Shown here piece by piece: positions 18,144 through 26,266 of a DNA stretch of 64,000 nucleotides. The notes below the pieces were generated by a model. It saw only the letters and a list, made by a program, of their open reading frames with translations. It did not search any database and was not told the DNA's origin. The position numbers were made by a program, and so were the translations under genes. Source of the stretch: Lentibacillus salicampi (GTDB lineage: Bacteria > Bacillota > Bacilli > Bacillales > Amphibacillaceae); contig NZ_SRHY01000002.1 of the NCBI RefSeq assembly GCF_004565465.1, positions 186,001 through 250,000 on the forward strand, given 5' to 3'. How positions within the stretch are numbered: the stretch's first letter is position 1; every line of letters begins with the position of its first letter.

Positions 18144-19502
18144 TTGAAGCGATTATTAAAAAATCCGTTTGTACTTTTTCTGATGATTGCTTTACTGATG
18201 ATTGCGGTCGCCTGTTCAGACGACAGCTCATCAGAAGGGTCATCTGACGATAGCGGGGACGCTTCAGGTGAAGATGGATCAAGTGACAGCGAGGGGTTAA
18301 GCGGAACACTTGAAATTCAGTACTTTGTCGGGGGGTATGGTGACTCATGGTGGAAAGAAGTGATTGGTGATTTCCAGGAGGAGCATCCTGACCTGGAAAT
18401 TAAAGAACATGCCGGACCGAATATTAATGAAGAAATGCGGTCGCGCTGGGTTTCCGGGGATCCGCCCGATGTTGTTTATATCGATGGTGCCGGATCGAGT
18501 GAGACGCAAATGGTTGAAGATGGTCAGCTGATGGATCTGACTGACTGGGCTCAGGATCTCGAAGTTGATGGAACACCGCTCATGGATAGTTTCATTGTGC
18601 AGCCGTCAGATTTTGATGGCAGCGTTTACAGCTTACCACTTGTATTTGATACGTGGGGCACATGGTATGACATCCCTTGGTTTGAGGAAAACGGCTGGGA
18701 AGTTCCAAGTGATTTTGACAGTTTCATGGATTCAATGGGTCAAATTCAGGAAGATGCCGATATTGCACCATTTGTCACCACAGGCCAGCATCCATATTAC
18801 TTCCTGCGTGGCATGCTATATCCAGCATTCGGAGCAGCTGGTGGTGATGAATTATTGAATGATGTTATTACAGGTGCTGAAGGAGCATGGACAAGTGACA
18901 CGGTGCTCGAGGTTATGAAAAAAGTAGAGAAAATGCAGCAGGAAGGCTATATTGATGAAGGATTTGCCGCGATTAACCATACACAGTCACAAATGAATTT
19001 CCTGCTTCATGATAATGCCTATATTCCGGTTGGATTCTGGCTGCCAAATGAAATGGAAAGCGACAAACCGGAAGATCTTGAATATGGTTTTGTCCCATCA
19101 CCAATGAACGATGCAGGTGAACCAATGGCGGTTGTACCGGATATGCGTCCGCTGGCTATTGCCGAGGAAGCAGAAAATCCTGAGGCAGCCAAAGCATTCG
19201 TCGAGTTTGTATTTACAAAAGAGTACGCAAGCCTTTTCTCAGAGCATACGGGAGCGATTATGAATCTGCAGGGGGTTGATCTGGAATCAAATGAAAACGT
19301 GCCGCAATACTTGATTGATGCCAACAAAATGATCAATGATCCTGAGCAGGCACAAATCTATCAAAAGCCACATCCGATGAGTGCCGATTTGGAAACACCG
19401 ATCAGTGATTCACTCGTTTCGCTTATGCTTGGTAACATTACGGCGGAAGAGTTTGTTGAGGAAGCTGAACAAGCGGCCAAAGAATACCGCAATAGTCAGT
19501 AA
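18144..19502 (+). CDS. Sugar ABC transporter substrate-binding lipoprotein
   Basis: TTG 18144 follows AAGGGGGAAG. The protein (452 residues) has a type II signal peptide with lipobox AVAC, C24 being the lipidated residue, a Ser/Asp/Gly-rich linker (25-50) and then a family 1 solute-binding domain (IQYFVGGYGDSWWKEVIGDFQEEHPD, PPDVVYIDGAG). It is acidic, as usual for halophilic extracellular proteins. Lying between murQ and two permease genes, it probably binds MurNAc or a muropeptide-derived sugar. No ATPase gene is in the operon; a shared MsmX-type ATPase elsewhere would complete the system. Confidence 0.9.
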   Translation: MKRLLKNPFVLFLMIALLMIAVACSDDSSSEGSSDDSGDASGEDGSSDSEGLSGTLEIQYFVGGYGDSWWKEVIGDFQEEHPDLEIKEHAGPNINEEMRSRWVSGDPPDVVYIDGAGSSETQMVEDGQLMDLTDWAQDLEVDGTPLMDSFIVQPSDFDGSVYSLPLVFDTWGTWYDIPWFEENGWEVPSDFDSFMDSMGQIQEDADIAPFVTTGQHPYYFLRGMLYPAFGAAGGDELLNDVITGAEGAWTSDTVLEVMKKVEKMQQEGYIDEGFAAINHTQSQMNFLLHDNAYIPVGFWLPNEMESDKPEDLEYGFVPSPMNDAGEPMAVVPDMRPLAIAEEAENPEAAKAFVEFVFTKEYASLFSEHTGAIMNLQGVDLESNENVPQYLIDANKMINDPEQAQIYQKPHPMSADLETPISDSLVSLMLGNITAEEFVEEAEQAAKEYRNSQ

Positions 19503-19675
19503 GTATTCAAGCGATCGGGTCGTGTTTCAATTCGATCGGGCCAGGCACAAAAAGCGATTGAGCGCGTCATGAATTCGATCGAACACCAGATAAACAAGTC
19601 AATATGTATGGGATGTGAAGGCTGTTTATGCGTTTTCACATTCCATACCCTTATTTCACCGGAAAGAGTGATTGG

Positions 19676-20569
19676 ATGGTACAGTCTAAGAAACAAAAAT
19701 ATTTATTTTTGGCCTTTTGCCTCATTCCGACATTCATTATGTTCAGCATTTTTACGCTTTATCCCTTATTCAGCGGGTTGTATTATTCCTTTTTCGATAT
19801 GTCGGGATCGTCACAGGCAAAGGAGTTTGTCGGGTTTGATAACTACATAAAGTTGTTTTCGGATGAAATTATTCCGGCAACGATTTGGCACGATTATTTT
19901 CTTGTTATTACAAAAGTGATCGGTATTATGATTATGGCGGTGTTTATCGCAGTTGCCCTAACACAGCTCAAAATTAAGGAAGCGCCATTTTACCGGATTA
20001 TCTTTTTCTTTCCAAATATCATGTCGGTCGTCGTTATTGGCATTCTGTGGGCATTCATTTACAATCCGGATTTAGGTCTGATTAATTCCGGTCTTGAATT
20101 TCTTGGGCTTGAGAATTGGACAAGAGCATGGTTGGGGAATGAGAATTGGGCGCTGACAAGTCTTGTTTTGCCGTCCATCTGGGCTGGGATCGGCCTGTTC
20201 ATGCTACTGTTAATGGGTGGGATCGCGAACATTTCCAAAAGCTACTATGAAGCGGCGCGTATTGACGGGGCAAATGAATGGCAGCAATTTTGGAAGGTAA
20301 CGTTGCCGCTTGTCTGGCCTCAGATTAAAATCTCCATCTTGTACATCGTGATTACAACATTAAACGGTTCATTCATTATTGTACAGGTTATGACCGGGGG
20401 CGGACCGAATAACACAACACACGTGATGGGATCGTATCTTTATCAGCAGGCATTTCAGCAGTATAATTTTGGGTACGGTGCCACAATTGGTGTTATGATC
20501 CTGGTGATTTCATTGCTGACAGTATTGATTCTGCAATTTATTTTACGCAGAGACAAGGTGGAGTACTGA
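19676..20569 (+). CDS. Sugar ABC transporter permease (MalF type)
   Basis: About 298 residues from ATG 19676 (MVQSKKQKYLFLAFCLIPTF); an upstream ATG at 19628 is possible but gives an unusual N-terminus. Six membrane segments are evident and the EAA loop reads YYEAARIDGANEWQQFWKVTLPL, the ATPase contact of MalF-type importers. It pairs with the following permease, forming the channel for the sugar captured by the lipoprotein. A 173-base gap separates it from the binding protein gene. Confidence 0.9.
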   Translation: MVQSKKQKYLFLAFCLIPTFIMFSIFTLYPLFSGLYYSFFDMSGSSQAKEFVGFDNYIKLFSDEIIPATIWHDYFLVITKVIGIMIMAVFIAVALTQLKIKEAPFYRIIFFFPNIMSVVVIGILWAFIYNPDLGLINSGLEFLGLENWTRAWLGNENWALTSLVLPSIWAGIGLFMLLLMGGIANISKSYYEAARIDGANEWQQFWKVTLPLVWPQIKISILYIVITTLNGSFIIVQVMTGGGPNNTTHVMGSYLYQQAFQQYNFGYGATIGVMILVISLLTVLILQFILRRDKVEY

Positions 20570-20587
20570 TGGAGAGGGTGAATAAGC

Positions 20588-21430
20588 ATGAAACGCAGCG
20601 TAGGTAACATGATATCGAGAACTGGCATAAGAATTCCGTTAATACTATGGTCGATTGCTGTGCTGTATCCGATTATTTGGATGTTTATCGGTTCATTTAA
20701 ATCGAATGCGGAGATCTATGCGAATCCGTGGGGTTTTCCGGAAACATGGAATATCCAAAATTTCGCGACAGCGTGGACGGAATATAGTATCGATACAAGT
20801 GTGTTTAATAGTTTGATTGTCACAGCAGTGGGAGCTATTTTAACACTGGTGTTGGCAATACCGACCGCTTATGCACTTGAGCGGATCCGTTTTAAAGGAA
20901 GCCATTTTTTATTTACATTATATATTTCAGCGATGATGATCCCGATGGTACTGGGCTGGATTCCGCTATTTTTCCTGCTGGGGCAGTTTAATTTGCTGGA
21001 TAATATCTTTGGACTCGCGATTGTGTATGCGATCAGTCAGCTACCGTTTTCGATTTTTGTCCTGACAAGTTTTATGAGTACAATTCCGAAATCGTTGGAA
21101 GAATCAGCTGCGATGGATGGCATGTCACCATATGGGGTGCTGTGGAAAATTATTACACCGCTGTCCATGTCGGGAATCATTACGGTGACGATCATGAACG
21201 CGATTCAGTTTTGGAATGAGTATTTTATGGCGCTAATCTTTTTGCAGTCGGAAGAAAATTACACACTGGCGCTGGCGATTGATTTTATCAGCAGTGAAGC
21301 ACAGTATACCAATGCATGGGGAACATTATTTGCAAGTCTCGTCATTGCGATTGTTCCGGTCATTATTTTGTATTCGATTTTCCAGCAGCGGATTGCAAAA
21401 GGGATGACAGAAGGTGCGATTAAAGGTTAA
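20588..21430 (+). CDS. Sugar ABC transporter permease (MalG type)
   Basis: 280 residues with six membrane helices; the EAA loop is SLEESAAMDGMSPYGVLWKIITPL and the end (QQRIAKGMTEGAIKG) is the typical MalG-type tail. GAGAGGGTG precedes the ATG, 18 bases after the partner permease. It is the last gene of the murQ operon and is followed by a strong terminator. Confidence 0.92.
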   Translation: MKRSVGNMISRTGIRIPLILWSIAVLYPIIWMFIGSFKSNAEIYANPWGFPETWNIQNFATAWTEYSIDTSVFNSLIVTAVGAILTLVLAIPTAYALERIRFKGSHFLFTLYISAMMIPMVLGWIPLFFLLGQFNLLDNIFGLAIVYAISQLPFSIFVLTSFMSTIPKSLEESAAMDGMSPYGVLWKIITPLSMSGIITVTIMNAIQFWNEYFMALIFLQSEENYTLALAIDFISSEAQYTNAWGTLFASLVIAIVPVIILYSIFQQRIAKGMTEGAIKG

Positions 21431-21434
21431 TTTT

Positions 21435-21477
21435 AAAAAAAGGATGTCCCGGTGGTGAAACGGTGCATCCTTTTTTT
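21435..21477 (+). terminator. Rho-independent terminator of the murQ operon
   Basis: AAAAAAAGGATG (21435-21446) pairs with CATCCTTTTTTT (21466-21477). A second GC-rich hairpin, GGGTGC-C-CCGG / CCGG-A-GCACCC, follows at 21502-21527 without a T run. Confidence 0.88.
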
Positions 21478-21679
21478 ATGCATTTGGCTAAAATAAAAGG
21501 AGGGTGCCCCGGCTAACCGGAGCACCCAAAGTTATAAATAAAGGGGGAATCTTTCAACTTATATTCATCATAACCCCATAATGTGTGAGCGTCCATCCAA
21601 CTTCATGATTAAAAAAATTGGGCAAGTGTGTCTGACAATGTCGAAGGGCCCAGTCGAAAAGTATGATCTATCACATAAG

Positions 21680-21925
21680 TTGCTATGGTGAACGGAAATT
21701 ACTATACTAATAGTACGTGTTTAAAAAGGGAGGACAAAAAGGATCGGCAAGCTAAGTGCGCGACGTCAATCGCCAATGAGCACTAGCACGTCCTGTGCGT
21801 GGAAAGTTCACAGCGGAGAAACAAATCAACGAGCTTCCACAGGATGCGGCAACTTCTGCAGTTGGGGATTGACGTGTGTGGTTTTAGCAGAAGGTCCTCT
21901 ATCGACGTGTCTTTTTTACCGGACT
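21680..21925 (+). repeat. Promoter-led structured element with CAGGACGT-type repeat
   Basis: TTGCTA (21680-21685), 17 bases, TATACT (21703-21708) form a good promoter. The RNA would run through a region with long inverted repeats, ACGTCAATC near 21765 with GATTGACGT near 21867 and GTGGAA with TTCCAC, and end near a T6 run at about 21920. Inside, GCACGTCCTGTGC matches, on the opposite strand, GCACAGGACGTGC at about 62500, and both are flanked by ACTTAGC(T/C). It is thus a copy of a dispersed repeat that may also be a leader or small RNA. The 21541-21679 stretch holds nothing else I can identify. Confidence 0.5.
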
Positions 21926-21975
21926 TTTTGAACAACTTTTCATAGTATTATGTCAGAAAAAGAGGTTTTTCGATA

Positions 21976-22893
21976 ATGGGAAATGGGATATTAAAACATA
22001 GAGGGGTCGTTTGGGGACTGATTCTGCTCATTACAATCATTTGGGGCTATGCATGGGTGTTCATGAAAGCCTCGTTAAATTTCATGGGGCCGTTTACGTT
22101 TTCGGCATTTCGGTTTGGAACAGGGGCCGCAACACTGCTGCTTGCTCTGTGGATTCTGAAATCCGGTAGGCCACCAAGACGCATGTGGAAACATTTAGTA
22201 ATCGTCGGGATTTTGCAGACGACCATCGTGTTTACATTTGTCATGTACGGGATGCAGTTTGTCGATGCTGGAAAATCGTCTGTGCTGTTGTACTCGATGC
22301 CGCTTTGGAGCAGTATTTTTGCCGTGAAAATTTTAGGTGAAAAAATCACGAATGGTAAGGTACTCGGTCTTATCCTTGGCATGATTGGGCTGGTGACAAT
22401 ACTTGGCTGGGATATCTTTTTTGTACAGGATTCGTCGGTTATTTTTGGCGAAGTGCTGATTATTGTCGCGGCGGTTTCGTGGGCCGCATCAAACGTGTAT
22501 TACAGGGTGAAACTGGAGGGGATGACCCAGCTCCAGGTTTCCGCCTATCAGATGCTGTTCGGAACGATTGGGATCCTTATCGCCACATTGTTTGCTGAAT
22601 GGGGCGAACCTGTCGTATTGACGGGTGAAAGTATTTTTTACATATTATTCACTGGTGTGCTGGCCTCTGCGCTGTGTTTTACCGTCTGGTTTGTGCTTCT
22701 GAGTCTTATTGATATGGTGACGGCAACCCTGTCGACACTACTCGTTCCAGTATTTGGCCTGTTTTTTGGCTGGTGGGTTTTAGGAGAGGAACTAACGAAT
22801 AGCATTCTGCTCGGATCAGGCATGATTATTGTCGGAATCGCAGTTGCGCAGGTTTTTGGAAAAGAGAAAACAAGGCGTGCTGCTGAGGAGTGA
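21976..22893 (+). CDS. EamA/DMT-family transporter
   Basis: 305 residues, ten predicted membrane segments in two EamA halves (first half about 12-150, second 160-295; WGYAWVFMKASLNFMGPFTF and SWAASNVYYRVKLEGM starts). Such RhaT/YdcZ-type carriers export amino acids or small metabolites; the substrate is not deducible. An AAAGAGG site precedes the ATG. It is a one-gene unit bordered by repeat-rich intergenic DNA on both sides. Confidence 0.88.
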   Translation: MGNGILKHRGVVWGLILLITIIWGYAWVFMKASLNFMGPFTFSAFRFGTGAATLLLALWILKSGRPPRRMWKHLVIVGILQTTIVFTFVMYGMQFVDAGKSSVLLYSMPLWSSIFAVKILGEKITNGKVLGLILGMIGLVTILGWDIFFVQDSSVIFGEVLIIVAAVSWAASNVYYRVKLEGMTQLQVSAYQMLFGTIGILIATLFAEWGEPVVLTGESIFYILFTGVLASALCFTVWFVLLSLIDMVTATLSTLLVPVFGLFFGWWVLGEELTNSILLGSGMIIVGIAVAQVFGKEKTRRAAEE

Positions 22894-22904
22894 AGGGGAG
22901 GCTG

Positions 22905-23036
22905 GAAGGCGAAAACGCCAGATTTCAGTTCAAAAATGCCAGATTAAGATAATAGTCGGGAGTCAGACAGTCTACCATAATGGCCAGACGCCAATCTGGC
23001 CGAAAAACGCCAAAATTCCTGTTGAAAACGCCAAAC
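22905..23036. repeat. Cluster of AACGCCA direct repeats
   Basis: The gap after the DMT gene contains AAAACGCCAGATT, AAAATGCCAGATT, AAAAACGCCAAAATT and AAAACGCCAAACG at irregular spacing of 20-70 bases, plus CCAGACGCCAATCTGGCC. No gene is visible here. A CCCGG...CCGGG hairpin at 23084-23107 may end the minus-strand gene that follows. Confidence 0.4.
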
Positions 23037-23121
23037 GAGTGGTTCAAAACCGACGTTATTATTGTCAGAGATCAGACAAACGACCCGGCATCTGACGTGA
23101 CACCGGGACATTTTTAGAAGA

Positions 23122-24456
23122 TTAAAAGAATAATAGTCCGATTGCAATCGGGAAAAAGCTGTACAAAAGAATCATGACACAAAAGCCCATGATGTCACGG
23201 ACTTTTAAACCTGCAATCGCAAGGAGCGGCAAGGCCCAGAACGGCTGGATCATGTTCGTCCATGCATCACCCCATGCAACGCCCATCGCGGTTTTCGCCG
23301 TATCTGCGCCAATCTCAAGCGCTGCCGGAACCATGATGGGGCCCTGCACCGCCCACTGACCACCACCAGAAGGGACAAAGAAATTCACGATTCCGGCGCT
23401 GATAAAGGAGAACAGCGGCAAGGTTACATCATTTGAGATGCTCACAAACCACATGGACATTTCCTGTGACAGTCCAGATTCCACCATCATGCCCATGATC
23501 CCGGCATAAAAGGGGAACTGGATGATGATTCCACCGACGTTTTTGACCGCATTTGAGATGCTATTTAGAAAGCGTCGTGGCGTCCGATGAAAGATAACCC
23601 CCAGAAATAGCATCATAAAGTTGACGATGTTAATATTCAAATCAAAGCCATTTTGTGCAAAATGATAGATGATGAATCCAATCCCCATGACACCTATAAC
23701 AAGCGAGACAATAGGGCTGTTCTCAAGCCGCTCGGCCGGTGTGCTATTTTCAGTATTGACAGCCTCTTCTCCCTCGGCATCATCATATTCATTCGTACTC
23801 CAGGATGATGCATCCGTATTGTTCAGCGGATCGCGAGTTTTCATCAGATACCAGTTTAATAGCGGCAATGTGACGAGCAGAAACACCACAATGAACAGAT
23901 TATAGCTGCTGAAAAGCGTTTCTGTAACGGGAATAGAGCCAATCGCGTCTGTCAGGAAGTGGTCATCGGTTGCGATCAATAACGGAATCGAACCGGAAAA
24001 ACCGCCATGCCACAGTAAAAAACCGCTGTACGCACTTGCCACCAGTAAGCGGTAATCAACCGATGTGACGCGCTTTGCCACGTGAATAGCCAGAAGCGCT
24101 CCCACAACAAGCCCGAAACCATAGTTGATCAGACAAGCGAGCGAGGCAACAAACGTCACCAGTAAAATCGCCTGACCCGGCGTTTTGGCCAGAGTGCTGA
24201 TTTTCTCCAAAATTTTTCGGACAAACGGTGTGCTGGCCAGAATGTATCCTGTCACAACGATCAGGGACATCTGCATGGCAAACGCCAGAAGATCCCAGAA
24301 GCCGGTACCCCAGTACGAAACCATATCAACAGGTGAACTGCCCGTAATGCCCATGCCGAGAAGGAACACAATGATTGTCAGGATGATGGCAAAGAGAAAA
24401 GCGTCCGGTAAATACCGCTGCACCATCCGGTCAAAAAATGACGTCAAAATTTTCAA
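23122..24456 (-). CDS. atoE: AtoE-type short-chain fatty acid transporter
   Basis: TTG 24456 follows AAAGGGGAG. The 444-residue protein has about 11 membrane segments and AtoE features: RYLPDAFLFAIILTIIVFLLGMG at the start, CLINYGFGLVVGALLA, GFLLWHGGFSGSIPL, and FFVPSGGGQWAVQGPI. It should import acetoacetate, butyrate or related short acids by ion symport. An acidic linker (about 222-245) is an expected halophile trait. A cre-like site lies just upstream, so catabolite repression is likely. It is a single-gene unit, without the CoA-transferase or thiolase genes found beside atoE in E. coli. Confidence 0.88.
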   Translation of the reverse strand: MKILTSFFDRMVQRYLPDAFLFAIILTIIVFLLGMGITGSSPVDMVSYWGTGFWDLLAFAMQMSLIVVTGYILASTPFVRKILEKISTLAKTPGQAILLVTFVASLACLINYGFGLVVGALLAIHVAKRVTSVDYRLLVASAYSGFLLWHGGFSGSIPLLIATDDHFLTDAIGSIPVTETLFSSYNLFIVVFLLVTLPLLNWYLMKTRDPLNNTDASSWSTNEYDDAEGEEAVNTENSTPAERLENSPIVSLVIGVMGIGFIIYHFAQNGFDLNINIVNFMMLFLGVIFHRTPRRFLNSISNAVKNVGGIIIQFPFYAGIMGMMVESGLSQEMSMWFVSISNDVTLPLFSFISAGIVNFFVPSGGGQWAVQGPIMVPAALEIGADTAKTAMGVAWGDAWTNMIQPFWALPLLAIAGLKVRDIMGFCVMILLYSFFPIAIGLLFF

Positions 24457-24476
24457 GCTGAATCTCCCCTTTGTTT

Positions 24477-24490
24477 TGTAAGCGGTTTAA
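24477..24490 (-). promoter_or_regulatory. cre-like site in front of atoE
   Basis: On the minus strand TTAAACCGCTTACA matches the cre consensus except at position 2. A TTGACG box (24525-24530) 17 bases from a weak CTAGTT would place the start of RNA just before it. It shares CCGCTTACA with the perfect cre at 53867. Confidence 0.5.
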
Positions 24491-24620
24491 ACACTCTATA
24501 AAACTAGCAGAAAAATCGACATACCGTCAAGCGAGCTTTTTTATCCATATGATTCGATAGGTAAAATGATGCACAGGCTGACTGGGATCTGCGCTCAAGC
24601 AGCCTGATTTGAGAGGATGT

Positions 24621-24662
24621 AGGTCCAACTCGAGCGAGCAGAGGTCCAACTCGAGCGAGACC
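24621..24662. repeat. Two 21-bp units with CAACTCGAGCGAG core
   Basis: AGGTCCAACTCGAGCGAG occurs at 24621 and 24642, exactly 21 bases apart. The same core, CAACTCGAGCGAG, recurs in the 42-bp array at 49526-49693. It lies upstream of the Jet operon promoter and codes for nothing visible. Confidence 0.75.
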
Positions 24663-24709
24663 CCCCCTACCCATTCAAAAGTTCACATGAATTTCCACAC
24701 TTTCTTCGA

Positions 24710-24738
24710 TAGACATATCCCCGCCGCAGACGTACAAT
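24710..24738 (+). promoter_or_regulatory. Promoter of the Jet operon
   Basis: TAGACA (24710-24715), spacer of 17, TACAAT (24733-24738), 31 bases before the first Jet gene. Confidence 0.5.
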
Positions 24739-24769
24739 AGAAGAAAGTCGAAAATTGCGAGTGATCAAT

Positions 24770-26266
24770 ATGCAGGGACAAGCTTTCAAAAAAGTGCAGG
24801 AAGCCTCCTATTTGACAGCGGATAAAGCGTGGAGCTACCGCGCGATTCTCCGTTATTTTTACGTGCAGCATGAGCGAATGCGGGAATTTCTTTTTCCGGA
24901 AGAAATCTTTACGCATTTGAAGGATCTTGACGGGTTCCAGGACTTTACGGAAGATCAGCTGCATCAGGATCTTGACCAGCTTGTGAAGTGGAACAATCTA
25001 GTTGCGCGGCAGGAAATGAGCCGTGCCAGCACCATCGAGGAGTTTAAGAAAAAACGATACCGCTATCAGTCCACACCATATACAATCGAATTTGAACGGA
25101 TGCTTCAGCAGATGGAACAAGGTGGGGAGGCATTCGGTGGGTCACTTGAGCGGAAAGAGTTTGAACGGCTTTACCAGGAATTGATAAAAGTAGAGACAAT
25201 AGTCAACGGCCAGGATCTGCCACCTGCTGATGAATGCGCTCAGCTGTGGAATGATATTTTCGCATACTTCCGGTCGATTAATCAAAATACGTCCGACTAT
25301 ATGGCACATATCAACAGTGAAGCGGCTGAGGAGCGGATGCAGACCGAAGCATTTCTCGCCTATAAGGATCAATTCACCACGTATTTGCGCGATTTCATTA
25401 TCGGCCTTCAGCAAACAGCCCTGAAAATCCAGCAGCTTCTCGGGACCATCAGCATCAAACAATTGGAGCCGTTGATCAATCAGGTCATCATCCATCAGCA
25501 ACAGGTCCCCCGTTTTGAGGATGTTGGATTGGATGAACAAGCACTAATCACGGATCAGGCGGAAAAATGGCGCAGTTTATGTGACTGGTTCCTCGGCAGT
25601 AAACATGGGGAAAGCAATCTGGATATGCTGCAGACAAGGACGAATGAACAGATCCGCCGCATCACACGAATTGTGCAGCGTCTGGGTGAGCGCCATCATT
25701 ATTTCCGAAGTCGTAAAAAGGATTATCTGCATTTGGCTGAGTGGTTTGATTCGATGGACGATGTAAAAGAAGCTCATGAATTGTCCTCGGTTGCTTTCGG
25801 GGTTTTCCACACAAGACACTTGTTCAGTGATCACGTCCCGACCGATGATATTTACACGGATATTTGGGACGAGGACCCGATGGAACACGAAACAAAGCCT
25901 CGCATCCGGAATTACCGGGAAAAAACACGGCCCGGTGCCATCCTCAGCCAGCAGCAGCAAAAAGAACAAGCCCGTCTTGAGCATTTGCGGAACAAGCAGC
26001 TTGAACAGGAAACGCTGGAAAAATATATGACGGGCAACGAAATTCGGCTGGAAGAACTGCCAACGGTTGAGCCGTATGTACGGAAAATGCTGCTCGGTTG
26101 GGTTGGCAAAGCAATGGCCCGGAAAGACCGGTCGTTTAAAACCGAATTTGGCCGCCAAGTAAAAGTCATAATGAAGCAGGGCGAGCGGGTTATTTTGCAT
26201 GCGGAAGATGGTAGTATTGAGATGCCAAACGTGACATTTCAATTTTTTGATGAGGTGAACGCCTGA
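24770..26266 (+). CDS. Wadjet subunit, DUF2397 (TIGR02677) family
   Basis: First gene of a complete Wadjet operon. The N-terminus EASYLTADKAWSYRAILRYFYVQHERMREFLFPEEIF and the STIEEFKKKRYRYQSTPYTIEFERML stretch are diagnostic of the TIGR02677/DUF2397 family. It is the kleisin-like (MukF-type) partner of the SMC-like ATPase. ATG 24770 is chosen because GAGTGATC, close to the SD extension, precedes it; TTG 24755 is an alternative. The product is about 498 residues, mostly helical, with a Glu/Gln/Arg-rich helix near 395-425. The operon is tightly packed (stop/start overlap with the next gene). Confidence 0.88.
   Translation: MQGQAFKKVQEASYLTADKAWSYRAILRYFYVQHERMREFLFPEEIFTHLKDLDGFQDFTEDQLHQDLDQLVKWNNLVARQEMSRASTIEEFKKKRYRYQSTPYTIEFERMLQQMEQGGEAFGGSLERKEFERLYQELIKVETIVNGQDLPPADECAQLWNDIFAYFRSINQNTSDYMAHINSEAAEERMQTEAFLAYKDQFTTYLRDFIIGLQQTALKIQQLLGTISIKQLEPLINQVIIHQQQVPRFEDVGLDEQALITDQAEKWRSLCDWFLGSKHGESNLDMLQTRTNEQIRRITRIVQRLGERHHYFRSRKKDYLHLAEWFDSMDDVKEAHELSSVAFGVFHTRHLFSDHVPTDDIYTDIWDEDPMEHETKPRIRNYREKTRPGAILSQQQQKEQARLEHLRNKQLEQETLEKYMTGNEIRLEELPTVEPYVRKMLLGWVGKAMARKDRSFKTEFGRQVKVIMKQGERVILHAEDGSIEMPNVTFQFFDEVNA

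Noticed and set aside
22905..23036. AACGCCA repeats as a CRISPR array
   Set aside because: Repeats are only 7-13 bases, spacing is irregular and no cas gene is present.
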